Assembly: GCA_023410715.1 (NCBI GenBank)
Contig: JAEYPN010000026.1
Coordinates: 62,001-126,000, forward strand
Direction of reading: 5' to 3'
From: Bacillota bacterium
GTDB taxonomy: Bacteria > Bacillota_I > Bacilli_A > Izemoplasmatales > UBA1188
DNA: 64,000 bases
Both the position numbers and the translations under genes were made by a program. Positions 9,389 through 18,740 of this stretch are shown here, piece after piece (position 1 is the first letter of the stretch; each line of letters starts with the position of its first letter). Under the pieces are notes generated by a model, which saw only the letters and a list, made by a program, of their open reading frames with translations, was not told the DNA's origin and searched no databases.

Positions 9389-10609
9389 ATGGAAGTATTA
9401 GCTTTAATTTTAGCTGGTGGTCGTGGTTCAAGACTTGATATTTTATCTGAAAAAAGAGTTAAACCGAGTGTTCCTTTTGCTGGAAAGTACCGGATAATTG
9501 ACTTTACTTTAAGCAATTGTTCAAACTCAGGTATTTATAACATTTTAATTTTAACTCAGTATTTACCATTATCACTTAACGAACATATTGGCGTTGGTAA
9601 GCCTTGGGATTTGGATAGACGCGATTCAAAAGTAACGCTTTTACAACCTCATAATGAGTGGTATCAAGGAACTGCTGATGCGGTTAGAAAAAATTTAGAT
9701 GCCATTAAAAGAGCAGAATGTAAATATGTGTTGATTTTATCCGGTGATCATATTTATAAGATGGATTATAGTAAACTTATTAATCAGCATATTGAAAAGA
9801 AAGCCAAATTAACTATTGCTTGTAAAGTAGTTAATATTGAAGAGGCAAGTCGTTTTGGTATTATGGAAACTGATGAAAATTTACAAGTTATAAATTTTAT
9901 AGAAAAACCAAAAAATCCAACTTCAAATTTAGCTTCAATGGGTATTTATGTTTTTGATAAAGACGCATTAATTGAGGAAATTGAATCTTCAAATATTCCT
10001 GATTTAGACTTTGGGGCCAATGTCATTCCTAACATGATAAAAAAAGATCCTGTATTTGCTTATAAGTATTATGACTATTGGCAAGATGTTGGAACTTATG
10101 ATTCATACTTACAAGCTAACCTAGATTTAATTGAAACAGTTGACAAGGTTCCTCTTGACATGTATGATCCAAAATGGAAAATATATACTAAATCAGAAGA
10201 ACTACCTGCTGTTAAGGTTGGGTCTAAAGCTGTAATTAATCAAGCACTTTTATCAAATGGGGCAATCGTCGCTGGAACAGTTATTAGAAGTGTATTATCA
10301 CCTGGCGTTATTGTTCATCCACATGCGACAGTTAAAAATTCTGTTTTATTAAATAATGTTGAAATAATGGAAGGGGCATATGTTGAAAATGCCATTATTG
10401 ATAAAGAAACGATTGTTTCTAAAAATGCCATCATCGGCACTTTTGAAAATATCCCAAACATTGAAAAACCAGGCTTACTATCAAGTGGAATTACTGTTTT
10501 AGGTAAGAATTTATTAGTTCCTGAAAATATTAAAATAGGTAAAAATTGTCGGATTTTTACAACTGCAAAATTTGATGGAGATATTCCTTCAGGAAGTACT
10601 TTGATATAA
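9389..10609 (+). CDS. glgC: Glucose-1-phosphate adenylyltransferase
   Basis: Makes ADP-glucose from ATP and glucose 1-phosphate, the committed step of bacterial glycogen synthesis. Visible motifs: LAGGRGSRL nucleotide loop at residues 8-16, RVKPSVPFAGKYRIIDF, YQGTADAVRKN, LSGDHIYKMDY and FIEKP, then a left-handed beta-helix of hexapeptide-like repeats from about residue 285. ATG 9389 with AGGTGA upstream is preferred to the GTG at 9380 directly after the glgA stop. Many Bacillota have a glgC-glgD pair; only this catalytic-looking copy is here, because the active-site motifs are intact. It is cotranscribed with glgA. Confidence 0.95.
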   Translation: MEVLALILAGGRGSRLDILSEKRVKPSVPFAGKYRIIDFTLSNCSNSGIYNILILTQYLPLSLNEHIGVGKPWDLDRRDSKVTLLQPHNEWYQGTADAVRKNLDAIKRAECKYVLILSGDHIYKMDYSKLINQHIEKKAKLTIACKVVNIEEASRFGIMETDENLQVINFIEKPKNPTSNLASMGIYVFDKDALIEEIESSNIPDLDFGANVIPNMIKKDPVFAYKYYDYWQDVGTYDSYLQANLDLIETVDKVPLDMYDPKWKIYTKSEELPAVKVGSKAVINQALLSNGAIVAGTVIRSVLSPGVIVHPHATVKNSVLLNNVEIMEGAYVENAIIDKETIVSKNAIIGTFENIPNIEKPGLLSSGITVLGKNLLVPENIKIGKNCRIFTTAKFDGDIPSGSTLI

Positions 10610-10616
10610 AAAAATA

Positions 10617-10662
10617 AAGGCTGTAAATTAAACAGAAACGTTTAAAATACAGCTTTTTTTAT
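10617..10662. terminator. Bidirectional terminator between glgC and the MATE gene
   Basis: Nested arms GCTGTA/TACAGC and TTAAAC/GTTTAA form one long interrupted stem, with a T-run on the plus strand and an A-run upstream that serves the minus-strand MATE gene. Confidence 0.7.
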
Positions 10663-12029
10663 GCAGTTGTGAGGTTTTGTGCCCACTTTTCTTTTTTAAC
10701 AAAATAAATTCCTAAACCTAATTTTAAGAAGTCGCATAACTGAACTAAAATAAATATTGTAATAATATCAAGTGATGTTAGTTTAACAAGTGCTAAGGCA
10801 ATAGGCACTTGAATTATCCAAGTATAGCCTGAATCAAATAGTAATGTTTGCATCGATTGCCCTCCGCTTCTAATTGTATAGAAACAACCGCAATTAAACA
10901 TATATAACCACATAAATAATGCATTACCCCATAAAAAGTATTTAGCCAGCTTTCTTGTTTCATCACTAACATTATAAAATTTGGGAATAATAAATGATAA
11001 AGAAAACATTATGAATCCCATAAATATGGAAATCATGACTCCTAAAAAAATTAATTTACGAGAATTATCTTTAGCAAGTTCAATATTACCGGCTCCAAGT
11101 TCGTTACCAACCATAATCGCAATTGCGCTAGCTACGGCACTAAATAAGATAAAGAATAAATTAGCAACCGCGCTTGAGATATTATATGCATTGACAACTA
11201 AGTTTCCACGCTCAGAATATGCATAAAATAACATAGTCATTCCAAGAGACCATAAAAATTCATTAAATAGCAGGGGTGTACCTTTTTTTACAATCTTTTT
11301 TAATAAATCCTTCGTAAGTGTAAAAGGAGTAAAAGCTTTATCACAAAAACTATAATGTTTAACTAAGTGAGAAGCAATTACTAAGATTAATGCATCAACG
11401 ATTCTCGCGATTAAAGTAGCGATTGCAGCTCCCTTAACACCCATTGGTTCAAAACCAAAATTGCCAAATATTAAAATATAGTTTAAAAATATATTAACAA
11501 AGATTGAAATAATACCTGATATCATTGGTAGTTTCGTATGTTTAGTTTCTCTTAAACTTGTACCATAAAGTTGAATTATCGCTAAAGGAATTAACGTATA
11601 AATCATGACACTCATATATTCAATCGCGTATTCAGTCGCGTATGTTACATCGCTATCTTTATCGACAAATAGAGATATTATTTCTTTGCTGTATAAGCTT
11701 AAGATGATTAAGAAGATTATCATTACAATCGCTGAAAATAGCGCTTTAATTCTAAATGTTTCTTGAAGCTTTGCCTTATTTTTGGCTCCATAAAACTGAC
11801 TTAAATAAATTCCTGGTCCGCCAAGTCCACCCACTAGACAAATCGATGGAACAAATAAAATCTGGTTAACTGTCGCAACACCAGAAATAACATTATCACC
11901 AAGTGATCCGACCATGAAATTATCAACCAAATTAACTATTGCAGTAATACCTTGTTGAATCATAATTGGTATCGCAATAGCTAAAGCTACTTTATAGAAA
12001 GCTTTATTCCCTATAAATCTTTTTAACAC
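10659..12029 (-). CDS. MATE family efflux transporter
   Basis: Twelve-helix cation-coupled multidrug/toxin exporter of the DinF/NorM type. The N-terminus shows the MATE pattern of IPIMIQQGITAIVNLVDNFMVGSLG, and the second half repeats it from about residue 235 as GTPLLFNEFLWSLGMTMLFYAYS. Length of about 456 residues is standard. The reading frame has two GTG candidates (12038, 12029) and no ATG; 12029 gives 8-nt spacing to AGAAGG, so it is chosen. It stands alone between convergent glgC and the divergent ABC exporter. Substrate cannot be deduced. Confidence 0.88.
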   Translation of the reverse strand: MLKRFIGNKAFYKVALAIAIPIMIQQGITAIVNLVDNFMVGSLGDNVISGVATVNQILFVPSICLVGGLGGPGIYLSQFYGAKNKAKLQETFRIKALFSAIVMIIFLIILSLYSKEIISLFVDKDSDVTYATEYAIEYMSVMIYTLIPLAIIQLYGTSLRETKHTKLPMISGIISIFVNIFLNYILIFGNFGFEPMGVKGAAIATLIARIVDALILVIASHLVKHYSFCDKAFTPFTLTKDLLKKIVKKGTPLLFNEFLWSLGMTMLFYAYSERGNLVVNAYNISSAVANLFFILFSAVASAIAIMVGNELGAGNIELAKDNSRKLIFLGVMISIFMGFIMFSLSFIIPKFYNVSDETRKLAKYFLWGNALFMWLYMFNCGCFYTIRSGGQSMQTLLFDSGYTWIIQVPIALALVKLTSLDIITIFILVQLCDFLKLGLGIYFVKKEKWAQNLTTA

Positions 12030-12175
12030 ATAAATCACCTTCTCAGTCTTAACTATCTTAGCAAATAATATTATAAATGTAAATAAAAAATTAAGGTGTA
12101 AATATTTTAAATTTATTATAGATATTAATTATAAAATGTTATAATGTATATATAATGTAAAAGAGGTGGAAAAAA

Positions 12176-12898
12176 ATGTTATCGATTAGAAGTTTTTCAA
12201 AAAGTTATGACAAAAAAAAATATGCCTGCAAGAACGTTTCTTTAGAAGTTGAAGCAGGGGATATTTATGGATTTATTGGCCATAATGGAGCTGGTAAATC
12301 AACATGTATCAAAGCTGTAGTAGGAATTCTAAACTTTGATGAAGGAGAAATTTATATTGATGGAGTAAACATTAAAGAAAATCCTTTATTATGTAAATCA
12401 AACACTGCATATATTCCTGATAATCCTGATATTTATGAGAATTTAACAGGAATTCAGTATTTAAATTTTATTGCGGATGCATTTAACGTAAGTTCAGATC
12501 TACGTAAGGCTAGAATTGAAAAATATGCGACAATTTTTGAAATGAACACTGTTTTAAATGATTTAATCAGTAGTTATTCTCATGGTATGAAACAAAAAAT
12601 TGTGCTTATAAGTGCTTTAATTCATAAACCTAAATTACTTGTACTAGACGAACCATTTGTTGGTTTAGATCCAATGGCTGCTTATAAATTAAAAGAGATT
12701 ATGAAAGAAATGTGTAGTGAAGGATCAGCAATCTTTTTTTCGTCTCATGTTTTAGATGTTGTAGAAAAATTGTGTAATAAAGTAGCTATTATTAGAAAAG
12801 GTGAGATTATTAAAGCTGGTTTAATTAGTGAAGTAAGAAACGAAGAATCACTAGAAGATATTTTCTTGGAGTTAGTTGAAAATGAGCAACCTAGGTAG
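12176..12898 (+). CDS. ABC transporter ATP-binding protein
   Basis: Cytoplasmic ATPase of an ABC exporter. Walker A GHNGAGKST at about residues 36-44, signature region SYSHGMKQK (degenerate LSGGQ, common in this subfamily), Walker B LLVLDEPFVGLDP near residue 160 and the H-loop SSHVLDVVEKL. The gene overlaps the downstream permease ORF by 17 nt, so they are translationally coupled. A TATAAT-containing AT-rich region lies just upstream. Order and permease type resemble ABC-2 exporters such as the EcsAB or YthPQ group, for which substrates are poorly known. Confidence 0.9.
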   Translation: MLSIRSFSKSYDKKKYACKNVSLEVEAGDIYGFIGHNGAGKSTCIKAVVGILNFDEGEIYIDGVNIKENPLLCKSNTAYIPDNPDIYENLTGIQYLNFIADAFNVSSDLRKARIEKYATIFEMNTVLNDLISSYSHGMKQKIVLISALIHKPKLLVLDEPFVGLDPMAAYKLKEIMKEMCSEGSAIFFSSHVLDVVEKLCNKVAIIRKGEIIKAGLISEVRNEESLEDIFLELVENEQPR

Positions 12899-14525
12899 TC
12901 TATTTTTAACACAAGTTAGAGCAACTTTTAATCTTTCTAAAATTAAAACACAATTAAGAAATAATCCTAAAAAAGTTATTTTATTAATTTTATTTTTTAT
13001 CTTCGTTTATGCAAGCCTAGTTTTTTCAGTCGTAATGTATTATGACTATATGGCACAGGTTTTTAGAGATAACGGATTAATTAATGTTTTTTTAATCTCT
13101 GTATTCTCTACAGGAACTTTATTTTCTGTTTTAACGATTGTATTTGCGGCTGATGGGTATTTATTTCACTCAAAAGACTTATCTCTTCTTTTAAGTTTAC
13201 CAATTAAACCTAGAAACATTGTTGTTGTTAAAATGTTAATGTTATTAAGCTTAACTTATGCTTTTGATTTTTTAATGGTTTTTCCAGGCTTAATCATTTA
13301 CTTTATTTATGCAGGACCTGTAACATTCTTAATGGTTTTCAATGCCATTATTATGTCACTATTTATTCCTTTAATTCCCCTTGTAGTTTTTTCTCTTTTA
13401 TCTGTCTTAATAAAAAGACTTGTAATGAATTCAAGATTTAGACAATTATTTATTTTCTTGGGTGCCTTTTTATTTTTAGGGCTTACTTTAGCAATTAGCT
13501 TTGGTTCAAGCTTTATTAGTAATGAACTTATTTTAAATTCTCAAAACTTTTTTCAAAGTTTAAATAAATATTATTTTCCATTAGCTTGGTTTGTTAAAGG
13601 AATTATTAATGGAAGCGTCCTTTACACTTTATTGTTTATTTTAATTTCATTTGTTCCATTTGCGTTGTTCTTTATTATCTTAAGTAAAAAGATTACAACC
13701 ATTGCGACAAGCTTTAATTATGAAATTAAAAGGTCAAATAAGAAAACTATTGATTACTCACATAGCGGAATATTTAAAAATATTTTTATTAAGGAATATA
13801 AGAAATTCTTTACAACGCCAATGTATTTTTTAAATATGATGGTTTTCCCAATAATGATTTTAGCCCTTGGTGGATATGTGATTTTTAAATTTAGCGACAT
13901 TCAAAATATTATTTTACAAATTTACTATGCAGTTGTACTAAACTTAGATACGGTGCAAATTCCTTTAAAATCACTATCTATTACGCCAATTTGTATTGTT
14001 ATGTTAATTATGTCATTATCAACTGTTTATTCATCATGCGTTTCAATTTCCATGGAAGGTAATAAACTTTGGATTTTAAAAAGCTTGCCAATTAAAGAAA
14101 ATGTAATTTTTTATGCAAAAATTGCGGTATGTTTTAGCTTGCAAATTGTTCCAAGCTTCATTATTGTATCAATTGTTTTAGCGTTAATAAATGCAAACAT
14201 TATTGTATGGATTAGTGCATTCATCGCCGCTATTTTGGTCTGTTCGTTTTTATCAATGCTTGGTATGGTCATAAATTTATATTTTCCAAAACTAGAATTT
14301 AAAAATGAAATGGAAGTATATAAACAGTCCCTTGCTGTAGGAATTTTTATGTTAGGAACGATGGCCTTAGCTTTAATACTTGGAGGCTTATACTATTTAT
14401 TATCGACTAAAATTTCGAGCGATTTAGTCATTACTTTACTATTTTTCTTGATTTTAATTATTTTAAATTATGTGGTTTATGTCATTATTGATAGAAAAGG
14501 AACAAAGATTTTTAGAAACTTATAG
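12882..14525 (+). CDS. ABC-2 type exporter permease
   Basis: A large (548-residue) permease with about twelve hydrophobic segments arranged as two six-helix halves separated by a hydrophilic stretch (about residues 285-310, NYEIKRSNKKT) that is likely cytoplasmic. The segment LSLLLSLPIKPRNIVVVKM, and its echo LWILKSLPIKENVIFYAK in the second half, match the coupling-helix-like motif seen in putative ABC exporter permeases of Bacillota and suggest an internal duplication. ATG 12882 is chosen over an upstream TTG. Substrate unknown. Confidence 0.82.
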   Translation: MSNLGSLFLTQVRATFNLSKIKTQLRNNPKKVILLILFFIFVYASLVFSVVMYYDYMAQVFRDNGLINVFLISVFSTGTLFSVLTIVFAADGYLFHSKDLSLLLSLPIKPRNIVVVKMLMLLSLTYAFDFLMVFPGLIIYFIYAGPVTFLMVFNAIIMSLFIPLIPLVVFSLLSVLIKRLVMNSRFRQLFIFLGAFLFLGLTLAISFGSSFISNELILNSQNFFQSLNKYYFPLAWFVKGIINGSVLYTLLFILISFVPFALFFIILSKKITTIATSFNYEIKRSNKKTIDYSHSGIFKNIFIKEYKKFFTTPMYFLNMMVFPIMILALGGYVIFKFSDIQNIILQIYYAVVLNLDTVQIPLKSLSITPICIVMLIMSLSTVYSSCVSISMEGNKLWILKSLPIKENVIFYAKIAVCFSLQIVPSFIIVSIVLALINANIIVWISAFIAAILVCSFLSMLGMVINLYFPKLEFKNEMEVYKQSLAVGIFMLGTMALALILGGLYYLLSTKISSDLVITLLFFLILIILNYVVYVIIDRKGTKIFRNL

Positions 14526-14559
14526 TATGAAAGCCTTTTATAAAGGATAAAATAAAAAT

Positions 14560-14593
14560 ATACCCAAAATTAACGAAAATATTGGGTATTTTT
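14560..14593 (+). terminator. Terminator of the ABC exporter operon
   Basis: ATACCCAA and TTGGGTAT arms around a 14-nt loop, then a T-run. Confidence 0.75.
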
Positions 14594-14605
14594 AGTAGAA
14601 AAAAT

Positions 14606-14634
14606 TTGCAATTTACGGCTTGAAATGTTATAAT
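14606..14634 (+). promoter_or_regulatory. Strong promoter of ppdK
   Basis: TTGCAA, a 17-nt spacer and a perfect TATAAT; predicted start about 40 nt before the ppdK ATG. Confidence 0.75.
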
Positions 14635-14682
14635 TTTCAAGGAATACATTAAGTATGAAATTAAAGAAAGGATACAGTAAAT

Positions 14683-17316
14683 ATGTCAAAAAAATATGTT
14701 TATTTATTTAAAGAAGGTAATGCCACAATGCGTAACCTTCTTGGTGGTAAAGGCGCAAATCTTTGTGAAATGACAAATATTGGCTTACCTGTACCTCAAG
14801 GATTTACTATTTCGACAGAAGCTTGTACACAATACTATGAGGATGGTCGCCAAATTAATGCGGAAATATTAGACCAAATCGAAAAAGCACTTCATAATCT
14901 TGAAGAAGCTACAGGCAAAAAATTCGGTGATGTAGATAATCCATTATTAGTATCAGTTAGATCAGGAGCTAGAGTATCAATGCCTGGTATGATGGATACA
15001 ATTTTAAACTTAGGTCTAAATGATCAAGTTGTAGTAGGATTAGTAAAATTAACTAACAATCCACGTTTTGCTTATGACTCTTATCGTCGTTTCATTCAAA
15101 TGTTCTCTGACGTTGTAATGGAAATAGACAAGGCTAATTTCGAAAAATTATTAGATGCTAAAAAAGAAGCTAAGGGTGTAAAACTTGACACTGGACTTGA
15201 CGCAGAAGATCTAAAAGCATTAGTTGAAGAATACAAAGCAGCTTACTTAAAGTTAAAAGGCGTAGCATTCCCTCAAGAACCAAAAGTACAATTAGTTGAA
15301 GCTGTTAAAGCTGTATTTAGATCATGGGACAACCCTAGAGCTAACGTATACCGTCGTTTAAACTCAATTCCTTATTCATGGGGAACTGCTGTTAACATTC
15401 AATCAATGGTATTCGGTAACATGGGCGATGACTCAGGAACAGGTGTTGCATTCAGCCGTAACCCTGCTAATGGTGATAACGAACTTTATGGTGAATACTT
15501 ATTTAATGCACAAGGTGAAGACGTTGTTGCTGGTATCAGAACACCTCAACCTATCGCTCACTTAGAAGAAGATAATAAAGCATTATATGATGAATTTGCA
15601 GGTTATGCAAAGAAACTTGAAAATTACTATCATGATATGCAAGATATGGAATTTACTATTGAACGTGGTAAATTATATTTATTACAAACTCGTAATGGTA
15701 AAAGAACTGCACAAGCAGCTTTAAAAATTGCGATTGACCTTGTTAACGAAGGTTTATTAACTAAGCAAGAAGCTTTACTAAAAGTTGAACCTCAACAATT
15801 AGATTCTTTATTACATCCTCAATTTGATACAGTTGCTTTAAAGAATGCTAAACCTATCACAAGAGGTTTAAATGCATCTCCTGGTGCTGCTACTGGTAAG
15901 ATTGCTTTCACAGCTGCTAGAGCTGCTGAAATGGTACAAGCTGGAGATAAAAAGGTTGTTCTTGTAAGACAAGAAACATCACCTGAAGATATCGAAGGTA
16001 TGGTTATTTCTCAAGGTGTTTTAACTGCACGTGGTGGTATGACATCTCACGCAGCTGTAGTTGCTCGTGGTATGGGTACTTGCTGTGTTGCCGGTGCTGG
16101 TGAAATCCATGTAAACGAAGAAGAAAAATTCTTTGAATGTGGTGGCAAGAAATATTTCGAAGGTGACTTTATTTCAATTGACGGATCTACTGGTAATGTA
16201 TATGGCGAAGCTATTCCTACAGTTCCAGCAAGCGTTTCTGGTGACTTTGCTATCTTAATGCAATGGGCAGATGAAGTAAGAGAATTAGACGTTAGAGCTA
16301 ATGCTGACAATCCTCGTGATGCTAAGACAGCTTTTAACTTTGGTGCTCAAGGAATCGGTCTATGCCGTACAGAACACATGTTCTTCGAAGTAGACAGAAT
16401 TAAAGCTATCAGAGAAATGATCGTATCTAAGACTGTTGAAGAAAGAAAACTAGCTTTAGCTAAATTACTTCCTATGCAAAGAGAAGACTTTGTTGGTATC
16501 TACCGTGAAATGAAAGGTAACCCAGTTACAGTTCGTTACTTAGATCCACCTCTACATGAATTCGTTCCTCATACAGATGAAGAAATCAAAGAATTAGCTA
16601 AAGAAATGAACTTATCATTTGATGATTTAAAGAATACAGTTGATTCATTACATGAATTTAACCCAATGCTTGGTCATCGTGGATGTCGTTTAGCTGTTAC
16701 ATATCCTGAAATCGCTGAAATGCAAACTAGAGCCGTAATCGAAGCTGCTATCATCGTTAACAAAGAAGGATTACATGTTAAACCAGAAATTATGATTCCA
16801 CTTGTTGGCGAAGTTAATGAATTAAAATATGTTAAGAATGTTGTAGTTGAAACAGCTGAAAAAGTATTAGCTGAAAATAACTATAAATTAGAATACAAGA
16901 TTGGTACAATGATTGAAATCCCTCGTGCTGCATTATTAGCTGATGAAATTGCTAAAGAAGCTGAATTCTTCTCATTTGGTACTAACGACTTAACACAAAT
17001 GTCATTTGGATTCTCACGTGATGATGCTGGAAAATTCTTAGAAGATTACTATGCAAAACGTATTTTTGAATCAGATCCATTTGCTCATATCGACCAAGAT
17101 GGTGTTGGTAAATTAATTAACATGGCTTCAGAACTTGGTAGAAAAGAACGTCCAAATATTAAACTTGGTATTTGTGGTGAACATGGTGGAGACCCACTTT
17201 CAATTGAATTCTGTCATAAAGTAGGTTTAACTTATGTATCTTGCTCACCTTATCGTGTTCCAATTGCTCGTTTAGCTGCTGCTCAAGCTGCAATTAAATT
17301 TCCACGCAATAAATAA
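14683..17316 (+). CDS. ppdK: Pyruvate, phosphate dikinase
   Basis: Interconverts pyruvate, ATP and phosphate with phosphoenolpyruvate, AMP and pyrophosphate. Domains in order: N-terminal ATP-grasp (LLGGKGANLCEM, VSVRSGARVSMPGMMDTILNLG), the phosphohistidine swivelling domain with GGMTSHAAVVARG (catalytic His about 456), and the C-terminal PEP/pyruvate TIM barrel with GICGEHGGDP (catalytic Cys about 831). Length of 877 is normal. Codon choice is visibly more ordered than its neighbours (GGT, CGT, AAC, TTC favoured), matching a highly expressed gene, and it has its own promoter and terminator. In fermentative gut Bacillota this enzyme often replaces or complements pyruvate kinase; that role is inferred. 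Confidence 0.97.
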   Translation: MSKKYVYLFKEGNATMRNLLGGKGANLCEMTNIGLPVPQGFTISTEACTQYYEDGRQINAEILDQIEKALHNLEEATGKKFGDVDNPLLVSVRSGARVSMPGMMDTILNLGLNDQVVVGLVKLTNNPRFAYDSYRRFIQMFSDVVMEIDKANFEKLLDAKKEAKGVKLDTGLDAEDLKALVEEYKAAYLKLKGVAFPQEPKVQLVEAVKAVFRSWDNPRANVYRRLNSIPYSWGTAVNIQSMVFGNMGDDSGTGVAFSRNPANGDNELYGEYLFNAQGEDVVAGIRTPQPIAHLEEDNKALYDEFAGYAKKLENYYHDMQDMEFTIERGKLYLLQTRNGKRTAQAALKIAIDLVNEGLLTKQEALLKVEPQQLDSLLHPQFDTVALKNAKPITRGLNASPGAATGKIAFTAARAAEMVQAGDKKVVLVRQETSPEDIEGMVISQGVLTARGGMTSHAAVVARGMGTCCVAGAGEIHVNEEEKFFECGGKKYFEGDFISIDGSTGNVYGEAIPTVPASVSGDFAILMQWADEVRELDVRANADNPRDAKTAFNFGAQGIGLCRTEHMFFEVDRIKAIREMIVSKTVEERKLALAKLLPMQREDFVGIYREMKGNPVTVRYLDPPLHEFVPHTDEEIKELAKEMNLSFDDLKNTVDSLHEFNPMLGHRGCRLAVTYPEIAEMQTRAVIEAAIIVNKEGLHVKPEIMIPLVGEVNELKYVKNVVVETAEKVLAENNYKLEYKIGTMIEIPRAALLADEIAKEAEFFSFGTNDLTQMSFGFSRDDAGKFLEDYYAKRIFESDPFAHIDQDGVGKLINMASELGRKERPNIKLGICGEHGGDPLSIEFCHKVGLTYVSCSPYRVPIARLAAAQAAIKFPRNK

Positions 17317-17329
17317 TTAATAAATATTT

Positions 17330-17374
17330 AAAACCTCTTAAATTTATCTTTTAGGTAAAATAAGAGGTTTTTTT
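17330..17374 (+). terminator. Terminator of ppdK
   Basis: AAACCTCTTA pairs with TAAGAGGTTT, with a smaller inner pairing, followed by a T-run. Confidence 0.85.
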
Positions 17375-17687
17375 ATATGATGAAACTAGGAATCAAATCT
17401 TAGTTTTTTTAATTTCTAATACTAGTGTATAATAATGTAAAAAGTTATTTTTAATAGTTGAGGCACATAGTGACCTCTTAAAAATCGCATACAGCTCAGT
17501 CTGGTTACTTGCAGATCTTTCCAGTAATGTAAAATTAAAGACCCTAATAAGAATATTTAATTTACCTAGTTAGCTTGCTATAAAATAAAGAATTAAATAT
17601 TAGATTTGCTAAAATTATTGAAATAAATTCTTATATTTGATAAAATATAATTGAAGTTAAATAACCTTGATAGTTTTTTTAAAAAAA
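17375..17687 (+). other. Gene-free region with RNA-like secondary structure
   Basis: No ORF is supported. A TATAAT at 17428-17433 could start a transcript. Downstream are a compact hairpin at 17460-17477 (GAGGCAC, ATA loop, GTG-A-CCTC), a second hairpin with TTACT/AGTAA arms at 17505-17527, and an 11-bp perfect inverted repeat AATATTTAATT/AATTAAATATT at 17552-17562 and 17591-17601. A second TATAAT lies at 17646-17651, nearer the lipoprotein gene. I tested it by eye against RNase P, tmRNA and SRP RNA signatures and found none. It may be a small RNA or a long leader; both are inference. Confidence 0.4.
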
Positions 17688-17755
17688 TACCTAAGGATTT
17701 TTAGATATATGTATGTTACTCTCTTTAGGTAATACTATAGGGAGTTTTTTGTTTT
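17688..17755 (+). promoter_or_regulatory. Putative transcription attenuator before the lipoprotein gene
   Basis: A terminator hairpin pairs ACTCTCTTTAG (17718-17728) with CTATAGGGAGT (17735-17745), with one mismatch and one G-U, followed by TTTTTTG and more T. Its left arm can instead pair as TCTTTAGGTA (17722-17731) with TACCTAAGGA at 17688-17697, a 10-bp helix with one G-U. The two folds exclude each other, the classic antiterminator/terminator arrangement. The gene starts 37 nt after the hairpin region. No ligand or effector is recognisable. Confidence 0.55.
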
Positions 17756-17791
17756 AATTTCATATAATGATAACAAGGAGGTATTAATTAT

Positions 17792-18700
17792 ATGTTTAAA
17801 AATAAAACGATTAAATTATTTTTAATGTTAGGCGTGATTCTTTTTAGCCTCGTTGGTATTGTTGGATGTTCACCATCTGTTAATAATCAAAATAATGTAA
17901 ATGCATCATATATTGGAACATATTTTGAGGAAGATAATGTGGAACGTCAATTTGATATTATTTATAATCATCTAGATTTAGTTATATTATTGAAAAATGA
18001 TATACCAGAAAAATATAATGATTCTTTTTTTGAAACAAATTCACTTTTAGTTTTCAAAATTATTGAACCTAGCCAAGGAAATAAAAGTGAAATTGGATCT
18101 TATATAATTAATGATAAAATAATCACTATCAATGTTAAAACAATACAAGTTGGTGAAGATTATGAAATGGGATATTGGTGGTTTATTTTAGAATTAAGTA
18201 AGGATGAAATTGATAGTTTTGATACTGTTAAAATTTTGAAAAATGGTGATGAAATAATAAATGATACAAAAACAGGTATATTAGATCCACAATATAACTA
18301 TTATCAAAGTTATTCTTTTTGTAATATTGAAAATTGGCCAAAATTTATAGGAGAAGAGTATAATCTTAGTTTTGGAGAAAGAAAATATTATTTTATTTTA
18401 TCATTCTCAGAATTGAAAAATATATTTGAAACTTGTACTGGAAATGAAATAACTGATTATTTTAACACTGATATTTTTGATGAAAATATTGTGTTATGTG
18501 TAGTTAGAGATGAAACAGGAGGCACTGCTAATATAAAGTATTCTAATTTTAAAGTAAATGGTCTTGAACTTTCTATTGAAGAGATTTTTATAGATGGTGG
18601 TGCTGAAGTTGTTAGTAAGTATTTGGATTTTGTAGTTATCCCAAAAGAACTATTTCCAAATGGAGAGTTGAATCAAGGTATAGAATATTATTGGGAATAA
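17792..18700 (+). CDS. Lipoprotein with a duplicated domain, function unknown
   Basis: A 302-residue exported lipoprotein. The signal peptide ends at VGIVGC (Cys26). The mature part appears to consist of two related domains of roughly 110 residues, about 45-155 and 190-295. Each has a strand-rich pattern in which a short hydrophobic run (NSLLVFKII and ENIVLCVVR) is followed by a Gly-rich turn, then strands ending in WWFILELSKDEI and LDFVVIPKEL. This resembles the PrcB C-terminal type fold loosely; I would not assign it. A good AAGGAGG site precedes the ATG, and the leader carries a likely attenuator. It is followed by a frameshifted small ORF. Confidence 0.7.
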   Translation: MFKNKTIKLFLMLGVILFSLVGIVGCSPSVNNQNNVNASYIGTYFEEDNVERQFDIIYNHLDLVILLKNDIPEKYNDSFFETNSLLVFKIIEPSQGNKSEIGSYIINDKIITINVKTIQVGEDYEMGYWWFILELSKDEIDSFDTVKILKNGDEIINDTKTGILDPQYNYYQSYSFCNIENWPKFIGEEYNLSFGERKYYFILSFSELKNIFETCTGNEITDYFNTDIFDENIVLCVVRDETGGTANIKYSNFKVNGLELSIEEIFIDGGAEVVSKYLDFVVIPKELFPNGELNQGIEYYWE

Positions 18701-18740
18701 ATTTTAATATTAAATATTTTTAAATAAGAGGAGGAAACTT

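Noticed and set aside
17430..17755. RNase P RNA, tmRNA or SRP RNA
   Set aside because: None of the signature sequences (GAGGAAAGTCC, tmRNA CCA end and T-arm, SRP Alu or GNAR tetraloop region) is present.
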